A stretch of DNA of 64,000 nucleotides. Origin: JANJWP01 sp964482035 (lineage in GTDB: Bacteria; Patescibacteriota; Gracilibacteria; BD1-5; UBA2023). The DNA lies in the NCBI GenBank assembly GCA_964482035.1, contig CAYZVC010000001.1:62001-126000 (forward strand). The letters run 5' to 3'. The translations under genes and the position numbers were made by a program. The notes beneath the pieces were generated by a model. It did no database searches, was not told the origin of the DNA, and saw only the letters and a list, made by a program, of their open reading frames with translations. Positions 19,265-27,205 of this stretch are shown piece by piece. Position 1 is the stretch's first letter. The number at the start of each line of letters is the position of its first letter.

Positions 19265-20404
19265 TTAGTACTTCCCTCCGACGTAGTCCCATTTCCCGTC
19301 GTCTTTGACGTAGATGATTTCGAGTCCGTCGTCGAGCTTCTGGTAGTCTTGCGGAAGGTAGTCCAATCCGCCCAGATCGTGGAGTTCTTTGGCGTCTACG
19401 ACCTGCTTTCCGGTCTTCTTCACGAACGTCGCGTCTTTTCTCGTGACGTATTCGAGGTTGAGTTCGCGCATCGCCTTGCCGAGGTAGGTCGAGCAGAGCG
19501 CGTCCATCGATTCGGGCTTCGCGGTATTTTCTTTGAGCCCTTTGGTGGCTTCTTCTCGGTATGCTTCGGCGAGTTTGACGAATTCGGTTGGGATTTCGCC
19601 CTGCGATTCGGAAGAGAACGGCTTGATGAGGTAGTCGCGCATCTCGCGGGAGACGGTGCGGCAGGCCTCAGCGCTCGCTTGGCCGGCTTCGAGGGATTCG
19701 GCGATGGAGAGGAACATGAGGATGGATTTTTCGCGTCCTCCGGATTTCCCCTTCATGATCGCGCTCATCATGCGCGCGCCGGTGGGGGCGTCTTTGTTGG
19801 CGGCGGCTATGCGGTAGTAGTCGCTCGCCTTGTCGGCGTTCTTGCGGTTGTAGTATTCGACGTACGCGAGGTAGTACGGAATCATGGAGTTGCTGCACGG
19901 ATTTTCGTACTGGGGATCGGTCCAGACTTTGGCGAGAACCGGCTCCGCGAGGATCTTTTGGACCTTCTTCGCGTCACAGGACGTCTTCATGCCCTTTTCT
20001 CAGAGCCAGACGGCCTTTTGAATGTTCATGTCGGCTTCGGTCTTGTTGAACTTCTCGACGCTCGGGTTGATGTCGGGAAGGAGGAGGAGGCCTACTTCGT
20101 ACGGGGTGGTGAACGCGGGGTTGAGGTCGGTAACGAGGGAAAGCATCTCGTAGAGGAACCGCTTGTATTCGGCGGAAAGGGCGTTCTCTCCGACATATTG
20201 GATAGCTGAAAGCCAATAGAAATCGGCGATCACGTTATCGAAACCCGAAGCGATGAGGCGGACGTCTTCTGCCTTGGGAATGAATTCGGGATGTTGGACG
20301 AGTCGGTATTCGATATTGAGGTGGACGGTTCTCGTTTCTTTGGCGGCGTACTGGAAAAACCAGCCCGATGCGGCTACGAGGAGAAGAAGCGCGACGGTTC
20401 TCAT
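19265..20404 (-). CDS. Membrane-anchored TPR-like protein (UGA-Gly at residue 135)
   Basis: 379 aa: an N-terminal TM anchor (about 3-20), then helical repeats. FDNVIADFYWLSAIQYVGE near residue 55 is a signature of a widespread uncharacterised family of anchored helical-repeat proteins. TGA at 20000-20002 sits within the repeats. The product probably acts as an extracytoplasmic or membrane-associated scaffold. It follows khpB by 24 bp on the same strand and is likely co-transcribed. Confidence 0.65.
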
Positions 20405-20428
20405 TACGTATTTCGTGATTATTTGGTT

Positions 20429-20962
20429 TTAGATTCCGACCCCGTCTTCGGAAAGATCGGCGAGGGAAGAGGCTTTGGCATGGACGTGGGCTTTTTCTAC
20501 CGGTCCGGAATACGCCAGGTGGAGAACGCGGGATTCGCCTTCGCCGCTGGAGCGGGTGGAAAGCCCTTCGATCTTCTTTTCGGCTACGTAGGCGTGAACC
20601 TTCTTGCGTTCGTAGCTGGAGAGCTCGCCGAGGGTGGTTTCTCAACCGGTGGTCTTGAGCGAGGCGATTTTCTCATCGACGCGGCGGAAGAGGCGGTCGT
20701 CTTTCGATTGGAGGTAGTCGTTGACCTCAAGGTGGATGAGGAACGATTTTCCGATGGTGCGTTCTACCAGGCGGGTGAGCAAGTGGCGGACGGTTTCGAG
20801 CGTCTGTCCGTGCATTCCGATGAGGAGCTTGGAATCGGGCGTTTTAACCGCGACGCGGTAGATGCGGCGCTTTTCTTCTTCCGCTTCGGCCGAAACGGAT
20901 TCTACGGTTATTCCCATGAGGGTGAAAAACCGGAGGCTGATTTGTTCGATCTGTTCTTGCAT
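20429..20962 (-). CDS. khpB: RNA-binding protein KhpB/Jag (KH-R3H, UGA-Gly at residue 107)
   Basis: 177 aa. A KH domain with the motif LLIGMHGQTLETVRHLL is followed by an R3H domain, SSYERKKVHAYV and TRSSGEGESRVLHL. The TGA at 20642 lies in the loop linking the KH and R3H domains (KTTG-x-ETTLGEL). KhpB with KhpA binds RNA and influences cell division and envelope synthesis in other bacteria. The N-terminal Jag domain is absent. Ends TAA. Confidence 0.88.
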
Positions 20963-21089
20963 ACGGTGGGCGTGAGAACCGAAAATTCGAGCGAGATTAT
21001 ACGTAAAGCGGACGAAAACGGAAATTGCGAATTTCGATTTGCGCGAAACGCGATTTTCTATAGACTCATCCACGCTTTCAGTCAGATAT

Positions 21090-21177
21090 GGAGAGGTCGC
21101 ATAGTGGCCTAGTGCGCACGCTTGGAAAGCGTGTGTGGGGCAACCCACCGGGAGTTCGAATCTCCCTCTCTCCGCCA
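21090..21177 (+). tRNA. tRNA-Ser (GGA)
   Basis: Acceptor GGAGAGG/CCTCTCC, anticodon stem CACGC/GCGTG with loop TTGGAAA (anticodon GGA, reads UCC/UCU), a long class II variable arm (TGTGGGGCAACCCACC), the T-loop TTCGAAT and an encoded CCA. A terminator follows. Confidence 0.95.
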
Positions 21178-21187
21178 TTTGAAAGCC

Positions 21188-21215
21188 AAAAACCCCCGCG
21201 AAAGCGGGGGTTTTA
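21188..21215 (+). terminator. Terminator after tRNA-Ser
   Basis: AAACCCCCGC-GAAA-GCGGGGGTTTT. Confidence 0.9.
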
Positions 21216-21295
21216 CGTTGTGCTCCGGTATGAAAAGTAGGCTTGCGGAGGGATTTCGAATGGTATATCCTTCGGTCCGTCATTTATCCCGTGAT

Positions 21296-21805
21296 ATGCC
21301 CATCGACCTCTCGTCGCTTTCCCGCCTGGGCTACGAGCCCGCCGAACCTGCTGCCGTTCCCGCTGAAACCGGAATCGGTGAAGGTTTTGGCGAACGCGTG
21401 CGAAAATACGGGCTCTTCGAAGGGGTGGACGAAGAGACGGTGTCGGGAATCCTTTCCCGAAGCAGGGTACGGCGGTTTCCCCAGGGCGAGACCGTATTGG
21501 CGGAATACGAAGCCTGCAACGACGAAGCGTACGTCATCATGGGCGGGGCCGTGGAAGTCTCGATCGAGGGCGACGCCTTCACGGTGCTTCGCGAAGGCAG
21601 CCTGTTTTGAGAATACGCGCTCATCGCCGGTGGCGAACGCACGGCGACCATTACGGCCATAGAGCCCACTGAATGCCTCGTTCTCGACGAGGACGCCTGC
21701 CTCGAAATATCCAACCAGAACGGCACGATCAACGAAATCATGCTGGAACGCATCGAGGAGAACGTAGAGAAGGGCAGGGGAGTATTCGCCGAATCGCACG
21801 CGTAA
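21296..21805 (+). CDS. Cyclic-nucleotide-binding domain protein (UGA-Gly in the FGE motif)
   Basis: 169 aa consisting of one cNMP-binding fold (about 40-150). The phosphate-binding cassette reads EGSLF-(UGA)-EYALIAGGERTATI. TGA at 21608 replaces the strongly conserved Gly of the FGE motif. No DNA-binding or enzyme domain is attached, so it is either a stand-alone sensor or a structural relative that no longer binds nucleotide. The Arg of the RTA motif is present. Ends TAA, 55 bp before tRNA-Ala. Confidence 0.85.
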
Positions 21806-21860
21806 GTCTGAAATCGGCTTGATTTCGATTGGGCTTCGGATATATTTCGACCCGCTTTAC

Positions 21861-21937
21861 GGGCCCATAGTTCAGTTGGCTAGAACGCTTCCATGGCATG
21901 GAAGAGGTCAGGAGTTCGAGTCTCCTTGGGTCCACCA
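21861..21937 (+). tRNA. tRNA-Ala (GGC), integration target
   Basis: Acceptor GGGCCCA/TGGGTCC, anticodon stem CTTCC/GGAAG with loop ATGGCAT (anticodon GGC), T-loop TTCGAGT, encoded CCA. Its last nine bases start a 100-bp direct repeat that recurs at 26371, so this gene is the attachment site of the island. Confidence 0.95.
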
Positions 21938-22028
21938 TCAGAGACGAAAGCACATTTCAAACAAGAGAAGAGCTCGTTTTCCCCATAACGGAGCTCTTTT
22001 TTTGTGGTTACGAAAAGTTCGATAAACG
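21929..22028 (+). repeat. Left 100-bp direct repeat (attL)
   Basis: Identical to 26371-26470 except for one base (G versus C after the T-run). It contains the tRNA-Ala 3' end with CCA, a spacer, the tRNA terminator, and 25 bp beyond. Confidence 0.9.
21966..22004 (+). terminator. tRNA-Ala terminator, first copy
   Basis: AGAGCTCGTT-TTCCCCAT-AACGGAGCTCT followed by seven T. Part of the direct repeat. Confidence 0.85.
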
Positions 22029-22190
22029 AATTCCCCTTCTCGATTTTCGAGCGGTCGAAGCGGTCGATTTTCGTGATTTCAGCCTTGGCGTTTTCGATGA
22101 CGACATCGATTTCCGATAGTTTTTTCCGATAGGTCGCCTTGTCGAGCGCGCCATCCAGAAGAACTGAATTTACGAATTTAAGTTTTAAGA
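22029..22190 (-). pseudogene. Remnant resembling the C-terminal tail of a serine recombinase
   Basis: An open minus-strand stretch encodes LLDGALDKATYRKKLSEIDV and a following coiled-coil-like segment. This resembles the zinc-ribbon/coiled-coil tail of large serine recombinases. It has no start codon and runs into the direct repeat, so it is only a fragment. It may be what is left of the island's integrase. No catalytic resolvase domain is present. Confidence 0.35.
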
Positions 22191-22287
22191 AGTATAATCA
22201 CTGCACTCATTCTTCATATCATTTCTGCCGAACGCGTAGCTTCCCGTAAAACAGAAAGTTTTTCTTATCTCGTGTTTCATATCTTCT

Positions 22288-22650
22288 ATGGACAATCTCA
22301 GTGGCAATCAATCGGAGCGACAGAAATCCTTGCCGCTCCTCGTTATCGCATATGTAACCATCCTCATTTATAAAATATCGGAAATAGGATTAAGGGGCGT
22401 GTGAGTGAGTTTCATTGTCTGATGGGCATTGATGTTATATTTGGCGTTCGTCATTTCATGAAGCGTCCGAATGCTGAATCTCTGAGTACATAAAGGGTAT
22501 GCCCTTTCCGGAATTATCTCCTCGATTGCGGGGTGTTATGTGGGTTATGTGAAAGTGGCTGAACAGTGAGAATACATGTGGATATTGTATTGGTTTATAT
22601 TCTCTTCCATCCTTACTAAAATCCCGGCATTATTTAATGATGGAACTTAG
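22288..22650 (+). CDS. Island membrane protein with five UGA-Gly codons
   Basis: 120 aa (ATG 22288, TAG 22648). Under the standard code this is only a shredded set of fragments. With UGA as Gly it is one protein with four hydrophobic helices (about 15-30, 38-58, 70-90, 98-112). Five of its glycines are UGA, far denser than in core genes. Codons are AT-rich. Family not recognised. A TATAAT at 22193 could be its -10. Confidence 0.7.
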
Positions 22651-22683
22651 CGATTCCTTTTTTGATTTGTATTTTTTGAAAAA

Positions 22684-23136
22684 ATGAAAACAAAACTTTT
22701 GTTTTTATCCAAAAAGGTACGCGTTGCCATCCAATCGAATAAAGAAAAAATGGTCACAGACCTTGATCAGTGATATTTGAGATTTCCGATGGGATGTTGC
22801 GATAAAACTTCTGAGATTTTAATGAAATATCTTCATGATCATGGGTATTGTGATTTTGAATTAATTCAAAAAGAGGGGAATTACGAAGGACATGATTATT
22901 CGCACGTATGGATTGAAAATGAACTATACTCCATAGACATCACATCAGATCAATTTAATAAGTGATTTTTTCGAAGAAATTTCAAACCAGTGATTGTTAG
23001 CGACCGAAATTTATTTTTCTTCAATCAAATCCCAGGTAGATACCAAACATATAATTGTCAATTCTTACTTTCGAGCCCATGATATTTCGATTACGAAGAA
23101 TTTTATCGAACATTCATCAATGATGTGCGAAGTTAA
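22684..23136 (+). CDS. Transglutaminase/papain-like cysteine hydrolase candidate (three UGA-Gly)
   Basis: 150 aa, soluble, no signal peptide. The pattern FPMGCCDKTSEILMKYL, then HDYSHVWIENELYSIDIT and DQF, gives an ordered Cys (about 37), His (about 76) and Asp (about 87). This is the arrangement of transglutaminase-like and related cysteine hydrolase domains, found in small uncharacterised proteins. Catalysis is inferred from these residues only. TGA codons at residues 30, 94 and 134. AT-rich, in the island. Confidence 0.6.
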
Positions 23137-23216
23137 CTGAAAGTTCTGGTCGTAATTAAGTGTAAAAGTACCCATCTCAGAGAAAATAATAGATTTTTGT
23201 TACCAGTTTTCCCTGT

Positions 23217-23606
23217 ATGAAGCCGTTTTTACATTTTCTCCTATTCTGAATTCCGTTGGCCGGTTTTATTCTATGGTTACTCTGAAAATCTAAATTTTCG
23301 GAATTTTTTACACTAACGCATCCAGGTTCAGGGTTTGAGAAATTGCTCAAACAATCGGGAAGCCTCCTTTTCGCCATCTGATACCCCATTCTCGTTTTTG
23401 GAATCTGGTATGCGTTATCGGCGCTTGTTGATTCTGATTTTAGCATTGGCTCGATTCTTGCCAATTTCGATAAAAATGAATTCCTGGCTATCGCGTTGTG
23501 TTTGCTGCTTCCTCTTGGCTATGCTACGAATGAGATGTATGAGTATTTGAAGCCCAAAAACACTAAACATCATAAGAACAAGCCTGAAGATGATCGGGTT
23601 TGGTAA
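23217..23606 (+). CDS. Island membrane protein with three UGA-Gly codons
   Basis: 129 aa (ATG 23217, TAA 23604), visible only when TGA is read through. N-terminal helix pair (about 4-22), a linker, two further helices (about 50-70 and 82-102), and a His/Lys/Asp-rich C-terminal tail (KNTKHHKNKPEDD). Family not recognised. Similar size and topology to the 22288 product but no clear sequence similarity. Confidence 0.65.
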
Positions 23607-23650
23607 ATCATTGGCTTTCGCCCATTTGAAGCTTTCTAATATTTTGAGTC

Positions 23651-24145
23651 ATGCCCACTATCCAGGTCTTCGAAGGCAACATCCTCGACGCGCCTTCCAA
23701 AAACATCCTCGTTTCGATAGGGGAGAACCGCGTTCTCCAAGGTGAGACTGCCAAAGCTCTCGCTGCGAAATTCTGAGAATCGCTCCAGACGGAACTTCTG
23801 GAAGGTGAACCTTTCAAGAAGTGGGAGGTGCGACTTTTGGAAAAGGACGGATACAATATCCTTTTCGGTAGACCGTTCGACTATGTCATCCGCCAACTCA
23901 CAATATTCTGAGTCGAGGCCTGCATGAGGGCGGCGTTTAAGATTTGCGAGGAAAAATGACTCAAAGACATTGCCATTTCCGCCCTGTCTTCCCGTTATTT
24001 GCCGAATAACCAAAGGCAAATCAACGCCATTGCACATTTGGCTCTCGAAACCTATTTCTCCGAAACGCCGAACAGCGTCATTGAAAACGTATGGCTCGTG
24101 AATTACGGCGAAACCGTTTTTTCCACGACGGAGAAGGGGATTTAG
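23651..24145 (+). CDS. Island cytosolic protein, possibly macro-domain-like (three UGA-Gly)
   Basis: 164 aa, soluble. The start MPTIQVFEGNILDAPSKNILVSIGEN and the later MRAAFKICEEKGLKDIAISAL, followed by a helix, are reminiscent of macro domains (ADP-ribose-binding fold), but the glycine-rich loops are not convincing. Treat as unknown. TGA at residues 42, 89 and 105. Base composition is closer to the core genome than the preceding three genes. Terminator 40 bp after TAG. Confidence 0.55.
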
Positions 24146-24185
24146 ATTCCGACGAATTCATTGGAATCCGCATGCGGGACAATAA

Positions 24186-24214
24186 AAAACCTCCACTCTA
24201 CGGGAGGTTTTTTT
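24186..24214. terminator. Terminator between convergent island genes
   Basis: AAAACCTCC-ACTCTACG-GGAGGTTTT with T-run on plus and A-run on the other side. Confidence 0.8.
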
Positions 24215-24222
24215 ATTTTCGA

Positions 24223-24447
24223 CTATCGGCAACGACCGTAATCATAACATCCGTAATTGTTCCATTTATAACTGTCGGAACGGGTGCGGTAGTACGGATT
24301 GACGTAAGTTCCGTTCGAACGGTAGTATCCGTTTACGCGAACGTCGGAAGAAGATGATCTGTAGCTTCGTGCCGAAGCCTCGGATATCGTTCATGCAAGA
24401 ATCGAAACGATGATCGCCAATATGGCGAGAATTTTTTGCGAACGCAT
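24223..24447 (-). CDS. Small secreted Tyr-rich protein (UGA-Gly in the signal peptide)
   Basis: 74 aa. A signal peptide (MRSQKILAILAIIVSILA, then UGA, then a cleavable ASA motif) leads to a short mature part dominated by VNGYYRSNGTYVNPYYRT. This motif is found in small secreted proteins of many bacteria, with no known function. The UGA falls inside the hydrophobic core of the signal, where Gly is acceptable. Ends TAG. Confidence 0.65.
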
Positions 24448-24578
24448 AATCTTTTAGGTTATGAACGCTTCCTGCTCAAAATTCTGCACTATTTCTTTGC
24501 TTTCGCAAGAAATTCCAATGTTCCGTGATTTTTGGGCGACTCATGCTAAACTGAAAACGAAATAATCGCCCGAATCCG

Positions 24579-25139
24579 ATGAAATTCCTCATTTTCGCAG
24601 ACGAAGCGCCGAACCTTCCCATTCCGGAAATCATCCGCCGGAATCCAGGTATCGATTTCATCGTCACGCTCGGCGACCTCGAAGAATCCGATATCGCCGA
24701 TTTGGCGAAAATAGAAGGGATTCCCAAAATCGGAGTCTACGGCAACCATTGCGATGGCCGGTACATGGACAAGCTCGGAATCGAAAACCTGCACATGAAG
24801 CTGGTTACGATGAAAGGCGTTTCGTTTTTCTGATACCAGGGGTGCGTCAAATACAAGGAAAGCCCCATGATGTCCACGCAGGAATACTGCACGGCGGTAA
24901 TGTCTGCGGTACCCAAGGTCGACATCCTCATCACCCATTGCCCGCCGCGGGGGATAAATGACAACCACGACCCCTCCCACTACGGTTTCGAAGGCTTGCG
25001 CACGTGGGTTGAGCGTGAAAAACCGAGGTTCGTTTTCCACGGCCATACCTACGATTTCGGGAAATTCGTCCGAAAATTCGAAGACACCGGCATCGTGTAT
25101 GTCAACGGTTGGAAGGTCGTGGAGATTGCGTCATTGTAA
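24579..25139 (+). CDS. Calcineurin-like metallophosphoesterase (UGA-Gly at residue 85)
   Basis: 186 aa. Metal-binding motifs in order: GDLEE (about 33), GNHCDG (about 54), THCPPRG (about 118) and HGHTY (about 152). This matches YfcE/MJ0936-type small phosphodiesterases, although the first DxH motif is altered (FADEAP). TGA at 24831 lies in SFF-(UGA)-YQG, where the family has a glycine-rich turn. Substrate unknown. Soluble. Island gene with no linked partner. Confidence 0.8.
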
Positions 25140-25214
25140 CCGGTTTCAGCGATCCGGGACAACCGCTCTTGGATGGCATCTAGACGCTCCGATATTCGAT
25201 ATGCCAACTCCACT

Positions 25215-25252
25215 AACGGAGCCCTTTTTTTGTCGTTGCGAAAAGTTCGATA
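25215..25252 (+). repeat. Partial third copy of the island repeat
   Basis: AACGGAGCCC plus seven T and GTCGTTGCGAAAAGTTCGATA match the terminator half and right flank of the 100-bp repeat with two mismatches. The tRNA part is missing. GCCAACTCC just before it resembles the sequence before the right repeat, which suggests an older, decayed junction inside the island. Confidence 0.6.
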
Positions 25253-25336
25253 CGTATTTTCGGAGAAATTTCTTTGTCGCGACAGCGCATTCCGGTATCC
25301 TGAAATCTGAGCGGACAGCCTTGTTAACGACCAATT

Positions 25337-26305
25337 ATGACAGATTCGAAATCCCCCGTCATATTCCAAACGAAGAACGGAAGCATTGAGCTCTCCGGCG
25401 ATTTCGCCAATGAGACGATTTGGGCCAGTCAGAAACAAATCGTCGAACTCTACGGGGTTGACCAATCGGTAATTTCGCGCCATATGCGGAACGTCTTCCG
25501 GGATGGGGAAATTGACGAGAAAAGCAATATGCAAAAAATGCATATTGCAAATTCCGATCGTCCGGTGACGTTCTATTCCTTGGATGTCGTCCTTGCGGTC
25601 GGATATCGAACAAATTCCAAAGTGGCGATCGAGTTTCGCAAATGGGCGACTTCGGTCATCCGAAAACACATAACCGAGGGGTATACGATAAATGACTCCA
25701 GAGTACGAAGCAATTACGAGAATTTTCTCAAAGCCGTCGAGGGCGTAAAAATACTTTTGCCCGCCAATCCGGACACTATCGACGCCGCGGAGGTCCTTGA
25801 ACTCATCAAGGCGTTCGCTGGGACTTGGTTTTCGCTCGACGCGTACGATACTGAAAGCCTTCCGAAAGAAGGCATCACGCACACGCAAGTTTCGGTGTTG
25901 GCGAGCGAACTCTCGGAAGCGGTTGCCCGACTTAAATCCGACCTCGTTGCGAAGTCTCAAGCGACCGATTTTTTCGCTCAGGAAAAAAATCCCGGAACGC
26001 TTACCGGAATCGTCGGAAACGTATTCCAGTCGTTCGACGGGCGGGATTTGTACCCGAGCGTCGAAGAGAAAGCCGCGCATCTTCTGTATTTCATCGTAAA
26101 GAACCACCCCTTCAACGACGGAAACAAACGCACGGGGGCGTTCGCTTTCGTCTGGTTTCTTAAAAAAGCCGGATTTCCGTTCCGTTCGAAAATCACTCCC
26201 GAAGCCCTTACCGTTCTGACGCTTCTGTTGGCTGAAAGCGATCCCAAAGACAAAGACCGCATGGTCGGGCTTGCGATCCTTCTTCTTGGAGGGATTCCGG
26301 GGTAG
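25337..26305 (+). CDS. RhuM-family N-terminus fused to a Fic/Doc-type domain
   Basis: 322 aa. The N-terminal half (about 1-115) is RhuM-like: IWASQKQIVELYGVDQSVISRHMRN, then VTFYSLDVVLAVGYR. The C-terminal half is Fic-fold with the motif HPFNDGNKRTGAFAF (about 256). This is a Doc-like form, HxFxDGNKRxG, so AMP or phosphate transfer to a target protein is plausible. Such proteins are common on mobile elements and can act as toxins. No antitoxin-like inhibitory helix (S/TxxxE/DG) is obvious. No UGA codon. Last gene before attR. Confidence 0.85.
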   Translation: MTDSKSPVIFQTKNGSIELSGDFANETIWASQKQIVELYGVDQSVISRHMRNVFRDGEIDEKSNMQKMHIANSDRPVTFYSLDVVLAVGYRTNSKVAIEFRKWATSVIRKHITEGYTINDSRVRSNYENFLKAVEGVKILLPANPDTIDAAEVLELIKAFAGTWFSLDAYDTESLPKEGITHTQVSVLASELSEAVARLKSDLVAKSQATDFFAQEKNPGTLTGIVGNVFQSFDGRDLYPSVEEKAAHLLYFIVKNHPFNDGNKRTGAFAFVWFLKKAGFPFRSKITPEALTVLTLLLAESDPKDKDRMVGLAILLLGGIPG

Positions 26306-26370
26306 GGGAGGAAGCGATTTCCATATCGATATCGCCGAAATTACGAATTATCCGATTCGCTAACTCCTCA

Positions 26371-26470
26371 GGTCCACCATCAGAGACGAAAGCACATTTC
26401 AAACAAGAGAAGAGCTCGTTTTCCCCATAACGGAGCTCTTTTTTTGTCGTTACGAAAAGTTCGATAAACG
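26371..26470 (+). repeat. Right 100-bp direct repeat (attR)
   Basis: Copy of 21929-22028 with one substitution. It carries the last nine bases of tRNA-Ala and the tRNA terminator, but no complete tRNA. Confidence 0.9.
26409..26446 (+). terminator. tRNA-Ala terminator, second copy
   Basis: Same AGAGCTC/GAGCTCT hairpin and seven-T tail as at 21966, inside the right repeat. Confidence 0.8.
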
Positions 26471-26605
26471 CTTTTTTCATAGTTTTTTCTTACCCTGCTG
26501 AATGTAAATCGATATTCTTTTTACGTTCGTGCGACAGGTATTTTCTTATTGCAATCCTATATCAAAAATATACAATTTTTCGGATATGACGTTATCCGAA
26601 TCCAT

Positions 26606-26833
26606 ATGGCCAGAACGACCATCAGCATAGACGAATCCATCGCCACCATGGTTAAGGAACGGGCGAAAGCGGATAACATTTCCATATCTGCCGCTTTTTC
26701 CATGCTTGCCAAGGGTTATGCCGAGCGTCGCATCCATCTTGGCGCGTACGGCGCGAACGAACCTGAAATCGAAGTCATTCCGGTATCGGCCGCGGTACGC
26801 AAGAAAATGGATCGCATCGAATCCCTTTTGTAG
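26606..26833 (+). CDS. Ribbon-helix-helix antitoxin
   Basis: 75 aa. The N-terminal RTTISIDESIATMVKERAK is a ribbon-helix-helix DNA-binding domain, as in CopG/MetJ-type antitoxins. The C-terminal half is free to wrap a toxin. The start ATG at 26606 is preferred over an upstream TTG because the RHH strand begins at MARTTIS. The stop TAG abuts the ATG of the next gene (TAGATG), a coupled toxin-antitoxin layout. Probably autoregulatory. Confidence 0.75.
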   Translation: MARTTISIDESIATMVKERAKADNISISAAFSMLAKGYAERRIHLGAYGANEPEIEVIPVSAAVRKKMDRIESLL

Positions 26834-27202
26834 ATGCTGAGAGTTCCAAAATCGTTCGTCGACAACGAACTTTCCGTACTTTCGGACGTTTTTTCGATTT
26901 CGGATATCCTTGCGGCATATTTTAAAGCTTCCAAAGGGTTGGGAGTTCCGCTCGCTTGAGAAAAACCTTCCGGATCGAGGTTGGTAAAAGTCTATCTCAC
27001 TTCAAAAACCTCTCCGTGAAGGGCGTTGTTCGCCTTTTTTATATCCAAGGATATTTGGATACCGGTTCTTCTGAGGACGAAAAACGACAAACTTGGTAAA
27101 AACCTATCGCCAGAAAATCCGCATTACGAAAAAGCTCTTTTGAGGGCTTTCGATGCGATGGAAGCGGATTTGATAGAACGGAGATTCGTCGATTACGAAT
27201 AA
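26834..27202 (+). CDS. Toxin-like partner of the RHH antitoxin (two UGA-Gly)
   Basis: 122 aa (ATG 26834, TAA 27200), not visible under the standard code because of TGA at residues 42 and 62. The C-terminal half (RALFAFFISKDIWIPVLLRTKNDKLGKN, then YEKALLRAFDAMEADL) resembles RelE-like toxin-fold proteins that pair with RHH antitoxins in CPR genomes. No catalytic residues can be assigned. The call depends on position and on this weak resemblance. Confidence 0.6.
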
Positions 27203-27205
27203 CGT

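Larger units (their letters stand above)
21929..26470. mobile_element. AT-rich genomic island inserted at tRNA-Ala
   Basis: Bounded by 100-bp direct repeats that start in the 3' end of tRNA-Ala, the classic result of site-specific integration. The interior between about 22190 and 23610 is clearly AT-rich compared with the flanks. It carries small lineage-specific genes with many UGA-Gly codons and a recombinase-like remnant next to attL, but no intact integrase. The island therefore appears immobile by itself, or mobilised by an enzyme encoded elsewhere. Since its genes use UGA as Gly, the donor also used code 25. Confidence 0.8.

Noticed and set aside
21090..21937. tRNA-Gly with anticodon UCA expected for code 25.
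   Set aside because: The only tRNAs in the window are Ser(GGA) and Ala(GGC); the decoding tRNA must lie elsewhere.
22029..22190. Intact integrase for the tRNA-Ala island.
   Set aside because: Only a recombinase-like C-terminal tail is present; no catalytic serine or tyrosine recombinase domain was found in the island.
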